64,000 nt of DNA from an uncultured Pseudomonadota bacterium. GTDB lineage: Bacteria > Pseudomonadota > Alphaproteobacteria > RF32 > CAG-239. The stretch is from positions 19,398 to 83,397 of the forward strand of contig CASFJK010000006.1 in assembly GCA_949295025.1 (NCBI GenBank), given 5' to 3'. The notes beneath the pieces were generated by a model, which saw only the letters and a program-made list of their open reading frames with translations, ran no database searches and had not been told where the DNA came from. The position numbers and the translations under genes are program-made. Below are positions 44,153 through 52,697 of the stretch, piece by piece (position 1 is the first letter of the stretch; the number at the start of each line of letters is the position of its first letter).

Positions 44153-44887
44153 ATGGATGATGTCATTGCCGCTCATGCTCTTTTACGTTTGCTTGATTTA
44201 ACCTCCTTAAATGAAGATGACACTGAGTACAAAATTGAGGATCTTTGCCAAAAGGCTCATACTCCTTACGGCAATGTTGCTGCCGTTTGCGTTTATCCAC
44301 GTTTTGTTCCCTTAGCCAAAAGATTGCTTCATGGATCAGACATCAAAGTGGCAACTGTGGTCAACTTTCCTAAAGGAGAATACAATCTAAACAAGCTAAA
44401 AAAAGAAATATATCAAGCCTTAGATGCCGGTGCCAATGAAATTGATGCCGTTTTTCCTTACCAAGAATTTTTAAATAAACACTATACGGAATGTGAAAAA
44501 TTTGCTCAATCTGCAAGAGAACTATGTGAAGGGAAAACCCTAAAATTCATCTTAGAAACCGGAGAAATTAAAAACGCACTGAAAATCAGCAATGCCACCA
44601 AAATTTGTATTGATGCCGGAGCTGATTTTATCAAAACATCCACTGGAAAAACTCCCGTTTCGGCAACACCTGAAGCCGCCAATGCAATTCTGGAAACAAT
44701 TGCTGCCGATTCTCGTAATGTTGGTTTTAAAGCCAGCGGCGGAATTCGCACGGTTGAAGATGCAAAAAAATATTTACTTCTGGCCATCAATATCATGGGC
44801 TACAAATGGATAACACCTGGAAATATGCGCATTGGTGCCAGTTCTTTATTAAATGACCTCATTTTAACCATTCAAAGAGGATACTAA
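44153..44887 (+). CDS. deoC: Deoxyribose-phosphate aldolase
   Basis: This 244-residue class I aldolase cleaves deoxyribose-5-phosphate to acetaldehyde and glyceraldehyde-3-phosphate. The Schiff-base lysine is in DFIKTSTGK (about 161-169), with the second conserved Lys in GFKASGGIRTVEDA (about 189). The start LLRLLDLTSLNEDD-like segment replaces the usual 'DLTLL'. It starts one base after the PNP stop, so the salvage genes act together: phosphorolysis, pentose isomerisation (deoB), then this cleavage. Confidence 0.95.
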   Translation: MDDVIAAHALLRLLDLTSLNEDDTEYKIEDLCQKAHTPYGNVAAVCVYPRFVPLAKRLLHGSDIKVATVVNFPKGEYNLNKLKKEIYQALDAGANEIDAVFPYQEFLNKHYTECEKFAQSARELCEGKTLKFILETGEIKNALKISNATKICIDAGADFIKTSTGKTPVSATPEAANAILETIAADSRNVGFKASGGIRTVEDAKKYLLLAINIMGYKWITPGNMRIGASSLLNDLILTIQRGY

Positions 44888-44888
44888 C

Positions 44889-46199
44889 ATGCTGCCTCAA
44901 GAAATAATTCGCAAAAAAAGAAATAAAGAAACTTTAAGTAAAGATGAAATTGATTTTTTCATAAAAGGTGTCACGGATGGCAGCATCATGGATGCTCAAA
45001 CCGCCGCTTTAACCATGGCCATTTTTTTGAACAAATTAAATAATGAAGAAAAAGTAGATTTAACTTTAGCCATGAGAGATTCTGGTGATGTTCTGCATTG
45101 GCAAGGTTTTAATGGTCCGATAGTTGATAAACACTCTTCTGGCGGTGTTGGCGATAAAGTAAGCTTAATGCTTGCACCGATGATTGCGGCTTGCGGCGGC
45201 TATGTTCCGATGATTTCCGGTCGTGGTTTGGGCCACACTGGCGGCACTTTGGATAAATTTGATTCTATCCCCGGTTATCAAACCATGCCTAATAATGATT
45301 TGTTTTATAAAACCGTCAAAGAAGTCGGTTGCGCCATCATCGGACAAACCGGAAATCTGGCTCCGGCTGATAAAAAAATTTATGCCATAAGAGATGTTTG
45401 CGGCACTGTTGAATCTGTTGATTTAATCACCGCTTCGATTCTATCCAAAAAGCTTGCCGCCGGATTAGATTGTCTGATTATGGATTTAAAATGCGGTAAC
45501 GGCGCTTTTATGGACAATTTGGAAGACGGACGAGCTCTGGCTCATTCTATTGTCAATGTGGCAAACGGCGCCGGAACCAAAACCAAAGCCATTTTGACAG
45601 ACATGAACCAAGTCTTGGGTAGAAATGTCGGTAATGCGCTTGAGGTTGCCGAAGCTGTTGAATATTTGCAAGGAAAGAATGTTGATTCTCGTCTGCACCA
45701 AGTAACCATGGAATTGTGTTCTGAACTTCTGGTTATATCCAAATTGGCACCCCATATTGATGAAGCCAAACAAAAACTTGAAAAAGCCTTATCTTCAGGC
45801 AAAGCTTTAGAAATTTTTGCTCGCATGGTTACTGCGCTTGGAGGTCCCAAAGATTTTGTAGAAAATTATGAAAAATATTTACCCAAAGCCGCCATAATCA
45901 AACCCTTGTTTGCACAAAAATCCGGTTATGTTGCTGAGATGCAAACCCGCAACATCGGTTTATCAATCATAGGTTTGAAAGGAGGACGCATTCGCTCCGA
46001 CCAAAAACTTGATTATGCCACAGGTTATACCGAATTTTGCCAAATTGGAGATTGGGTAGATAATGAAAAACCATTATGTTTTATTCATGCTCAAACTGAA
46101 GATGATTGGCAAATTGCCGCTCAAGATTTGCTGAATAACATTAAAATAAGTGAGGAAAAACCTCAAGCCAAACCTACTATTATAGAAAAAATTGCTTAA
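44889..46199 (+). CDS. deoA: Thymidine phosphorylase
   Basis: This 436-residue enzyme splits thymidine or deoxyuridine with phosphate. The signature SGRGLGHTGGTLDKFDSIPG lies at about 108-127, and the N-terminal helical domain holds MRDSGDVLHW and DKHSSGGVGDKVSLMLAP (about 80-97). It resembles E. coli DeoA more than the phosphorylases of Firmicutes in length. It is the last gene of the operon, ending before a bidirectional terminator. Confidence 0.96.
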   Translation: MLPQEIIRKKRNKETLSKDEIDFFIKGVTDGSIMDAQTAALTMAIFLNKLNNEEKVDLTLAMRDSGDVLHWQGFNGPIVDKHSSGGVGDKVSLMLAPMIAACGGYVPMISGRGLGHTGGTLDKFDSIPGYQTMPNNDLFYKTVKEVGCAIIGQTGNLAPADKKIYAIRDVCGTVESVDLITASILSKKLAAGLDCLIMDLKCGNGAFMDNLEDGRALAHSIVNVANGAGTKTKAILTDMNQVLGRNVGNALEVAEAVEYLQGKNVDSRLHQVTMELCSELLVISKLAPHIDEAKQKLEKALSSGKALEIFARMVTALGGPKDFVENYEKYLPKAAIIKPLFAQKSGYVAEMQTRNIGLSIIGLKGGRIRSDQKLDYATGYTEFCQIGDWVDNEKPLCFIHAQTEDDWQIAAQDLLNNIKISEEKPQAKPTIIEKIA

Positions 46200-46207
46200 G
46201 CTATAAT

Positions 46208-46248
46208 AAAAAAACAGCCACTGCTTCCAAACGCAGGGCTGTTTTTTT
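46208..46248. terminator. Bidirectional terminator between deoA and the 469-residue gene
   Basis: AAAAAAACAGCC and GGCTGTTTTTTT form the base stem around a loop with a short inner GC stem. T runs occur on both strands. Confidence 0.85.
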
Positions 46249-46253
46249 ATAAT

Positions 46254-47663
46254 TTAGTGTTTCAGCAAATAGTCCAGAACTTCTTTTTCATATTTACGTT
46301 GCTGCAAAAGATTTTCAATCTCTTTCTCATAACGCTCATTAAGAGCAGGAACCTTTAAGTCTCTCATATTAACAAAATCATATAAGAGGGCAACATCCTT
46401 AACATCCGGACCATCTTTGACAAGAGCATTGACAATTGCTCCAGCAAAAAGTTTGATTTCATAGCTTATCGGATAACCATCACGCCAAATATCACTCAGC
46501 TGTTTATAATAATCATCAAAGCCTGTAACAAAATGTAAGGAATCTTCTTTCTCAACCAAAATCTGACAAGCCAAATTTCGGCTTTCGGCATCACCGCGGG
46601 AAATTGCTTTCAATAAGAGCAAACACAAATCAACACGCTCAATAATAGGCAAGTAGCACAACATATGAAGCGGTGTTTTAAGTTTGGCCAATTTATCTTG
46701 CGAACCTCTGTCAAACATCACAAAGTTTGTATCATTTTTCAAAGCAGCACGGATGATTTCAAAAATTTCGGGAGCATCATGAAACTTATCCCAAAAATTA
46801 CCGAATTTGAAACAATTTTCAGCCCAATGTTCTAGTAAAAATTGGCTTATTCCATCAATAAAAACCAAAGCAACGTTAATATCAACATTTTGCTCTCGTT
46901 TATTGAAGAAATTAAAAATTCCATCAAGCAACTTTTGCTGCAAAACCACATCACTGTCTGTTCCAAAACATCCAACAACAGCCTTCACAACATCCATCGG
47001 CTGATCGTTAAAATATTTTTTTAACAAAAACAAAGACAAATCGAAACGATATGGCCCTGGCACATACGTCAATGCAATAATCATCATTGGAGCCTGCTCT
47101 GGCAAAATTTTATCAAAAGCAGACATAACCAGCGCATTTGAATATTCATCCAAACGTCCCCATGAGGTCAAAAAATCATACACGATCGAGCCCAAAGCTT
47201 CACTTGGAGGAACCTGATCAATCCATGTCATCCCACATTTAAGCCATTCCGGCATTCTGTCAACACAACGTAAAACAGAAGCTATCATTTGAAACAGCTC
47301 TTGGCTGTCAAAAGTTTGAGTTAAAACAAAATCTCGGACTTTTATCCTATCCTCAACATTTTTCAACTGATAAGCAGACAAGCTAACCAAGGCAGACCAA
47401 ATATCGAAAGGTACATATTTTTTTTCAGACAAGCGTGTTTGTAACATCTGAATTGCAGGAGCAAGCAAATTTGGTTTCATGTTTATAGCAAAACATAAGC
47501 CAGACGTAGCCAACTCAGCCTTTTCATTCCAGAGTTCATCTTCAGAAAAAAACGGATTAGTGTTTTCTAACAGTACCGTCCACTGAATTCGCATTGCATT
47601 ACCTGAAATTTGCTGATTTTGAGAATCAAACCATTTTCTAAATACACTTTTTGAAATTTCCAT
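46254..47663 (-). CDS. Hypothetical helical protein, antisense within the nucleoside cluster
   Basis: This 469-residue soluble protein is almost all helical by composition, with repeating hydrophobic-rich stretches of 30-40 residues (for example LFQMIASVLRCVDRM, LVMSAFDKILPEQ) that suggest HEAT- or ARM-like repeats. There is no signal or membrane segment. I do not recognise a family. It sits between deoA and deoB on the opposite strand, so it interrupts what would otherwise be one salvage cluster. The upstream region is very AT-rich. Confidence 0.6.
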   Translation of the reverse strand: MEISKSVFRKWFDSQNQQISGNAMRIQWTVLLENTNPFFSEDELWNEKAELATSGLCFAINMKPNLLAPAIQMLQTRLSEKKYVPFDIWSALVSLSAYQLKNVEDRIKVRDFVLTQTFDSQELFQMIASVLRCVDRMPEWLKCGMTWIDQVPPSEALGSIVYDFLTSWGRLDEYSNALVMSAFDKILPEQAPMMIIALTYVPGPYRFDLSLFLLKKYFNDQPMDVVKAVVGCFGTDSDVVLQQKLLDGIFNFFNKREQNVDINVALVFIDGISQFLLEHWAENCFKFGNFWDKFHDAPEIFEIIRAALKNDTNFVMFDRGSQDKLAKLKTPLHMLCYLPIIERVDLCLLLLKAISRGDAESRNLACQILVEKEDSLHFVTGFDDYYKQLSDIWRDGYPISYEIKLFAGAIVNALVKDGPDVKDVALLYDFVNMRDLKVPALNERYEKEIENLLQQRKYEKEVLDYLLKH

Positions 47664-47808
47664 AATAAATATTTTTTAATTAATAATATAAAATTCTTTT
47701 GCAATATATATTTTTCGCATATTTTCGTCAACAAAATATTATTAAAAAATTTAAATATTTGTGTTAGAGTATCGTCATTAAAAAAACACAATTAAAGATG
47801 AGGTTTAC

Positions 47809-49005
47809 ATGTCTCGCGCAATTATATTAATGATGGATTCTTTTGGCATCGGCAATGCGCATGATGCTGCAAAATTTGATAACTTAGGCGCCGATACTTT
47901 CGGTCATATTGTTGAAAGCAACAATGGACTGAATATTCCCAATCTCAAAGCATTAGGCTTGGTTGATATCGCTAAGGATACAACCGGCAAGGAATATAAT
48001 TTAGGCAAAATCAGCGAAGCTAAAATGGAAGACATCGGCTGCATCAAAGCTCATATGAGTGAAATGAGCGTTGCCAAAGATACCACTTCCGGACATTGGG
48101 AAATGGCCGGTGTACCGGTTCTTTCCGATTGGGGCTACTTTAAGCCTGATTATCCTTCTTTTCCCGATTCGCTTATTAAAGACATTTGCAAAGAAGGTGG
48201 TATCGAAGGAATTTTAGGAAATAAGGCTGCCTCAGGCACGGAAATCATTCAAGAACTGGGTGAAGAACACATCAAAACTGGTCTTCCCATTTTTTATACT
48301 TCGGCAGACAGCAACATTCAAATTGCCGCTCACGAAAAATATTTTGGGCTAGATAGATTATACAAACTTTGTGAAGTGGCTTATAAATATGTGAAACCTT
48401 ATAATATTGCTCGCATTATTGCCCGTCCGTTTGTCGGCGAAAAGGCAGGCGAATTTACCCGCACTGCCAATCGTCATGACTATTCTGTCAAACCGTTTGA
48501 AAATACGGTTTTAGATAAGATGAAAAACGCCGGCGGCAATGTTATCGCCATCGGAAAAATCAACGACATTTATGCCGGTTGCGGCATTACCAAAGCCTTG
48601 CACGCGTCCGGTTTGGAAGAACTTTGGGACGTAACTTTGGAAGAAGTTATGACCGCTCCCGAAAACAGCATCATCTTCACCAATTTTGTAGATTTTGACA
48701 TGCTTTGGGGACATCGCCGCAATGTTCAAGGTTATGCTAACGGTCTGGAATATTTTGATAAAAGATTACCCGAAATTTTACCTCTTCTCCGAGATGATGA
48801 TATTGTGTTCATCACCGCCGATCATGGCAACGACCCAACCTATAAAGGCACCGACCATACCAGAGAACAAGTACCCATGCTTTTGTTTGGTAAAAAAATC
48901 AAATCTCGTTTTGCCGGTGAAAGCAAAACCTTTGCCGATATTGGTCAAACCATTGCTAAGTATCTGAACCTTGAACCATTAAAATACGGAAAGTCTTTTC
49001 TATGA
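47809..49005 (+). CDS. deoB: Phosphopentomutase
   Basis: This 398-residue metalloenzyme interconverts (deoxy)ribose-1-phosphate and the 5-phosphate, linking the phosphorylases to deoC. It has the alkaline phosphatase-like ends: MMDSFGIGNAHDAA at the N-terminus with metal Asp, VAKDTTSGHWEMAG (phospho-Thr, about 85-98), and FITADHGNDPTYKGTDHTREQ (about 336-356). Length is normal. It overlaps pgeF by 4 bp. Confidence 0.97.
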   Translation: MSRAIILMMDSFGIGNAHDAAKFDNLGADTFGHIVESNNGLNIPNLKALGLVDIAKDTTGKEYNLGKISEAKMEDIGCIKAHMSEMSVAKDTTSGHWEMAGVPVLSDWGYFKPDYPSFPDSLIKDICKEGGIEGILGNKAASGTEIIQELGEEHIKTGLPIFYTSADSNIQIAAHEKYFGLDRLYKLCEVAYKYVKPYNIARIIARPFVGEKAGEFTRTANRHDYSVKPFENTVLDKMKNAGGNVIAIGKINDIYAGCGITKALHASGLEELWDVTLEEVMTAPENSIIFTNFVDFDMLWGHRRNVQGYANGLEYFDKRLPEILPLLRDDDIVFITADHGNDPTYKGTDHTREQVPMLLFGKKIKSRFAGESKTFADIGQTIAKYLNLEPLKYGKSFL

Positions 49006-49763
49006 AATATTTTGCCCCTAACATTTTACCGCACCATCATTGTTTTTTTGGCGCTGACGGCGGTGTTTCTCAAGGTTTGTATCAAAGCTTGAATACAAAC
49101 ACTAAAAGCCAAGATATAAAAGAAAACATTGATAAAAACTTAAGCATCATTGCCGCTCATTATCATCTGCCTAGTTCAAATTTATTACGCATCAACCAAG
49201 GTGTAACTGGTCATGCCGAATTTGCCGACAACGCCTCTCAACACCAAATTACGGCAGATGGTATTGTAACTACTACTCCTGATGTAATTTTGTGTATAGG
49301 AACGGCAGATTGCGCTCCAGTATTGTTTTTTGATGAAACAAATGGCGTAATCGGAGCTGCTCATGCCGGTTGGCGCGGAGCTTTACGAGGAGTAATTGAA
49401 AACACCGTCAAAATCATGCTTGAACATGGGGCTAGAGCAGAAAATATCCATGCGGCTATTGGTCCTTGCTTACAACAAAAATCTTTTGAATGTATGGACG
49501 ATATGAGACAAGAGTTTCTGCAAGATGATGCACAAAATTTCCGTTGGTTTGAAAAAGGTGTGGATGAAAAACATTTTCAATTCAATCTGGAAGGATATCT
49601 TGTCCACAAATTAGAAAAGCTCAAAATCGGCAGTATTTCTGCTTCTGGCATTGATACTTTTGCAGCCAAAGGAGATTTTTTCAGCTATCGACGTAACTGC
49701 AAGTTAGGCTTGGTCAACAGTCCTAAAGACTTTCCAACCCAATTATCAACCATAAAACTATAA
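49002..49763 (+). CDS. pgeF: YfiH/PgeF-family multicopper-like purine nucleoside enzyme
   Basis: This 253-residue protein belongs to the DUF152/LACC1 family. The zinc ligands are in the segments CIGTADCAPVLF (about 100) and AAHAGWRGALRG (about 120), and CLQQKSFEC follows. Family members act as purine nucleoside phosphorylase/adenosine deaminase, or clear mis-made cell-wall precursors in E. coli. Overlap with deoB fits a nucleoside role here. Confidence 0.9.
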   Translation: MKYFAPNILPHHHCFFGADGGVSQGLYQSLNTNTKSQDIKENIDKNLSIIAAHYHLPSSNLLRINQGVTGHAEFADNASQHQITADGIVTTTPDVILCIGTADCAPVLFFDETNGVIGAAHAGWRGALRGVIENTVKIMLEHGARAENIHAAIGPCLQQKSFECMDDMRQEFLQDDAQNFRWFEKGVDEKHFQFNLEGYLVHKLEKLKIGSISASGIDTFAAKGDFFSYRRNCKLGLVNSPKDFPTQLSTIKL

Positions 49764-49787
49764 GTTGCTTTATTTTTAGAATCTTTT

Positions 49788-50999
49788 GTGCTAAAAAGAG
49801 ACTATTGTGTTAACAACTTTGTGAAATATATGTCGCCGTTAGGTAAATTTACTTTAGCTCTGTTAGGGTTGCGCATATTTGGAGCAAGCGGTTTTTTCTG
49901 GGGCTTGTTTTTAGGGCATATCCTGATAGATAGAACAAAAGTTATCAAAAATTTAGAAAAGCAGTTAAGTATTGTCGATGACAACATCCGCTTGTTTTTG
50001 CCATACAAATATTACCGCTATTATAATGTCATAGACGGCAATTTTTGGGGCAAACTCTGGGGCACGATTTTGGGCAGCATTTTGTTTGGTTTTCATGGCT
50101 TTATTGTTTGCTTTATCATCGGGCATTTTACCTTTGATACACCTAATAGCCGCCATGCCAAAGCCTTCCGTCTGACCTTAGATAACTTTTTCAACACCCA
50201 TTTATGCAAGATTTTAGGAGCTATCATTGGCTTTTCTTTGCATAGTCCGATTTTGCTCTTTTGTGGCATTATCATTGGCTTTTTTGCCGATTTGTATCGT
50301 TCAGAAAAACAATTTCAACCATTATTTGGTTTTTTAAACAAATTTTGGTTTAAGATAAATCCTTTCAAATTTTTGATAGATATACACACCGCAAAAAGTA
50401 ATTCTTTGGTTCAATCAATGGCTGGCTTAGCAGCCAAAGTTGCCAAAGCAGATGGACACGTAAGCGAAAATGAAATCCGTGTTTTTAAAAAACTATTTAA
50501 TTTGCAAAATACCACCGATCACCGCATTTCCAAAACCTTCAACAAAGCCAAAGAAAGCATTGATGGATGGGAACCTTATGCTTTGCAAATTTTGCGTCTG
50601 TCAAAAGATGATTTGGAACTAAAAGAAGGTGTGATTGAAAATCTTTTCAAAGTTGCCACTGCTGATGGACAATTTGGCAATGAAGAACTGAAATTGATAA
50701 AAGAAATAGCCAAAACCATCGAGTTACCGGAAGGTAATTTTGATGTCATTCGTCAGGCTTATGAACCCAAAATTGCCACCGATAGTACTGTTGCCGACTT
50801 CTATGCCGTATTAGGAGTTTTGCGCACAGCTACCGATTCTGAAATCAAAGCCAAATGGAAAAAACTGATTAATATTTATCACCCCGACAGAATTCAAGCT
50901 AAAGGCGCCACAGCCGAAGAAGTGGAAAAAGCCACACTGAAAATGGCAGAAATTAATAACGCCTATCAAAACATTATGAAGAGCAGAAAGGTAGCTTAA
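49788..50999 (+). CDS. DjlA-like co-chaperone (membrane repeats, TerB, J domain)
   Basis: This 403-residue protein has an N-terminal membrane region (about 15-180), a TerB/DjlA-like helical domain (about 205-320), and a C-terminal J domain (about 335-400) with HPD as YHPDRIQ. The J domain should stimulate DnaK. The N-terminus has three glycine-rich helical units ending in patterns like FWGLFLGHILID, FIVCFIIGHFTFD and GIIIGFFADLY, where DjlA has one. The first codon here is GTG at 49788; the ATG at 49830 is an equal choice. Confidence 0.82.
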   Translation: MLKRDYCVNNFVKYMSPLGKFTLALLGLRIFGASGFFWGLFLGHILIDRTKVIKNLEKQLSIVDDNIRLFLPYKYYRYYNVIDGNFWGKLWGTILGSILFGFHGFIVCFIIGHFTFDTPNSRHAKAFRLTLDNFFNTHLCKILGAIIGFSLHSPILLFCGIIIGFFADLYRSEKQFQPLFGFLNKFWFKINPFKFLIDIHTAKSNSLVQSMAGLAAKVAKADGHVSENEIRVFKKLFNLQNTTDHRISKTFNKAKESIDGWEPYALQILRLSKDDLELKEGVIENLFKVATADGQFGNEELKLIKEIAKTIELPEGNFDVIRQAYEPKIATDSTVADFYAVLGVLRTATDSEIKAKWKKLINIYHPDRIQAKGATAEEVEKATLKMAEINNAYQNIMKSRKVA

Positions 51000-51002
51000 A
51001 AA

Positions 51003-51797
51003 ATGGACATCAAAAAGCACCTTCTCACCAACTTTAACGAAAGGAAAAAGTCGATTTCGGCTCTGGTATTACATTGTTCTGCTTTTCATGAAGACCAAAT
51101 CCAGCAAATTTATATACAAGAACAAGGAAGTCCACATTACTTTATTGATGAAGACGGTAGTTTAACTCAAATGGTGGAAGAAGACAAACGCGCTTGGCAT
51201 GCAGGTGTGGCTTCTTGGCGCGAGATAACCGAAGATTTTAATTCTGCTTCCATCGGCATTGAAATTTGCAACTTGAGTTTGGGTGAAACTCCTTACACGC
51301 AAGCACAAATAAAAACGCTTATTCCTTTGTGCCAAGAGATTATCAAAAAATATCACATTCAACCACAAAATGTGGTTGCCCATTCAGATATTGCCCCGAT
51401 GAGAAAAATGGACCCAGGAATGACTTTTCCATGGCAAGAATTGGCAGAAAATGGAATTGGCTTGTGGTATGATGTGAAAAATGCCGATAAAATCAAAGAA
51501 AATGATATAGGAAAATTATTAAAACAAATCGGCTATAAAGCAGATGATAAAGAAGAAACAATCGCCGCAGCTTATGCTTTCCGCCGCCATTTTCTGCCGG
51601 AAGAAGTGGAAATTGTAAACAATGTCCGCGAGCTGATTGAACACCCCTACCCGCAAGGAAAAGAAAGCTTGTTGCAAGGTGAAAAGTTTTTACAAACCCT
51701 TAAAGCCGTAGCTTATAGCTTTGCGCATGCAAACGAAAAAAACTTAAATCAAAGCTTGTTAAAACAAGGAAAAAACATCAAGCAGATAATTTTCTAA
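51003..51797 (+). CDS. N-acetylmuramoyl-L-alanine amidase (AmpD/AmiD type)
   Basis: This 264-residue amidase_2 enzyme cleaves the amide between muramic acid and the peptide. Zinc ligands appear as His in VLHCSAFH (about 24), His in AHSDIAP (about 123) and Asp in MDPGMTFPW (about 133). WHAGVASWRE and the SIGIEICN core are typical. There is no signal peptide, so it may act on recycled muropeptides in the cytoplasm. It starts 3 bp after the DjlA-like gene. Its last codons and stop match the inner arm of an A-type element. Confidence 0.9.
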   Translation: MDIKKHLLTNFNERKKSISALVLHCSAFHEDQIQQIYIQEQGSPHYFIDEDGSLTQMVEEDKRAWHAGVASWREITEDFNSASIGIEICNLSLGETPYTQAQIKTLIPLCQEIIKKYHIQPQNVVAHSDIAPMRKMDPGMTFPWQELAENGIGLWYDVKNADKIKENDIGKLLKQIGYKADDKEETIAAAYAFRRHFLPEEVEIVNNVRELIEHPYPQGKESLLQGEKFLQTLKAVAYSFAHANEKNLNQSLLKQGKNIKQIIF

Positions 51798-51831
51798 GAC
51801 AACGCTAAATTGCTCTAGTTTCCCATTATAC
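51798..51831 (+). repeat. A-type palindromic element, 3' half (locus 2)
   Basis: GACAACGCTAAATTGCTCTA and the end TTTCCCATTATAC match the 3' half of A elements. Similarity seems to continue upstream into the amidase gene's last codons (TTTTCTAAGAC compared with TTTTCGAGACG). The 5' half is absent. Confidence 0.7.
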
Positions 51832-51850
51832 ACGATTTAACATAAATTGT

Positions 51851-52115
51851 GGAGAATGTGGCGAGTAGTAGGCGCCGAAGGAAAAAGTACCGGAGCGCAT
51901 GAGGGACAACTTTTTCTATGGCAACGTAAGGTAACACAAAAGCTCGGAGACGGTCGCAAAAGAAAGCACCTTAAATGTGCTTTCTTTAAGGAGACGCAAT
52001 GAGACTTGGCTTTGGTAGAATGCGACAGCTTTCGTAACAAAGCCTTAGTCGGAATTGAAAAGCGTACGTAAGGAAACTTTTTACCCGATGGCAACGCACT
52101 AATCGCCCATTATAC
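51851..52115 (+). repeat. B-type palindromic element with nested insert (locus 2)
   Basis: The 5' half runs from GGAGAATGTGGCGAGTAGTA to GGAAAAAGTACCGG (51851-51902). The 3' half runs from CTTTTTACCCGATGGCAACG to CCCATTATAC (52076-52115). About 170 bp of extra sequence lies between them, including a second copy of the GACAACTTTTT..ATGGCAACG arm and a perfect hairpin AAAGAAAGCAC/GTGCTTTCTTT (51957-51987). The flanks ATAAATTGT and ACGATTTAT are near inverted copies of the ruvX end. The right edge encodes the last Val and stop of ruvX. Confidence 0.75.
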
Positions 52116-52568
52116 ACGATTTATACTGTCGAGGACGCCTTGTAATATGTAGCCAGCTGCTGAGCTGTCGAGCACTTGCTTGCGGCGCTTGCGGTTCATA
52201 TCCACTTCAGAGATTAAAAAACGCTCCATGGCGGAAGATGAAAGACGCTCATCCCAAAACATAAAAGGCAAATGCGTTTGCTCAAAAACTTTTTCGGCAA
52301 AGGCACGCACTTTCGCTGCAGTTTCGCCTTCTTCACCATTCATTTGCAATGGTAAACCATAAACAATGGCACCAACTTCTTTTTCTTCTATGATTTTCTT
52401 GATTTCAGCCATATCGGTTTTGAAATCTTTGCGATAGATGGTTTTATAAGGTGTTGCCACCATCCACATCAAATCAGAAACAGCAACGCCCAAACGTTTG
52501 TCTCCATAATCAAAACCCAAAATAGCTTTATATTTGGTCAGATTTTGTTTGAATTCTTGAATATCCAT
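52110..52568 (-). CDS. ruvX: Holliday junction resolvase-like protein RuvX (YqgF)
   Basis: This 152-residue RNase H-fold nuclease family member has GFDYGDKRLGVAVSD (about residues 18-32) and the motifs YGLPLQMNGEEG (about 84-95) and WDERLSS (about 116-122). YqgF proteins process the 5' end of pre-16S rRNA and may resolve DNA junctions. The very last codon and TAA stop come from a B-type palindromic element. Length is normal. Confidence 0.95.
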   Translation of the reverse strand: MDIQEFKQNLTKYKAILGFDYGDKRLGVAVSDLMWMVATPYKTIYRKDFKTDMAEIKKIIEEKEVGAIVYGLPLQMNGEEGETAAKVRAFAEKVFEQTHLPFMFWDERLSSSAMERFLISEVDMNRKRRKQVLDSSAAGYILQGVLDSINRV

Positions 52569-52697
52569 GTTTTTCTCCTAATGAATAGTTTAAAGCAAGA
52601 ACAAAATCTGTCAAATGCTAATTGAATTTTAACAATATTCTTCTAAAATTTGGGCTAAGTATATGATTCGATTCTATAAAAAGATTAAGGAAAAATA

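Noticed and set aside
51837-52094. An 85-codon minus-strand reading frame downstream of ruvX
   Set aside because: It lies wholly within the B-type palindromic element and its insert. The composition follows the repeat, and there is no ribosome site.
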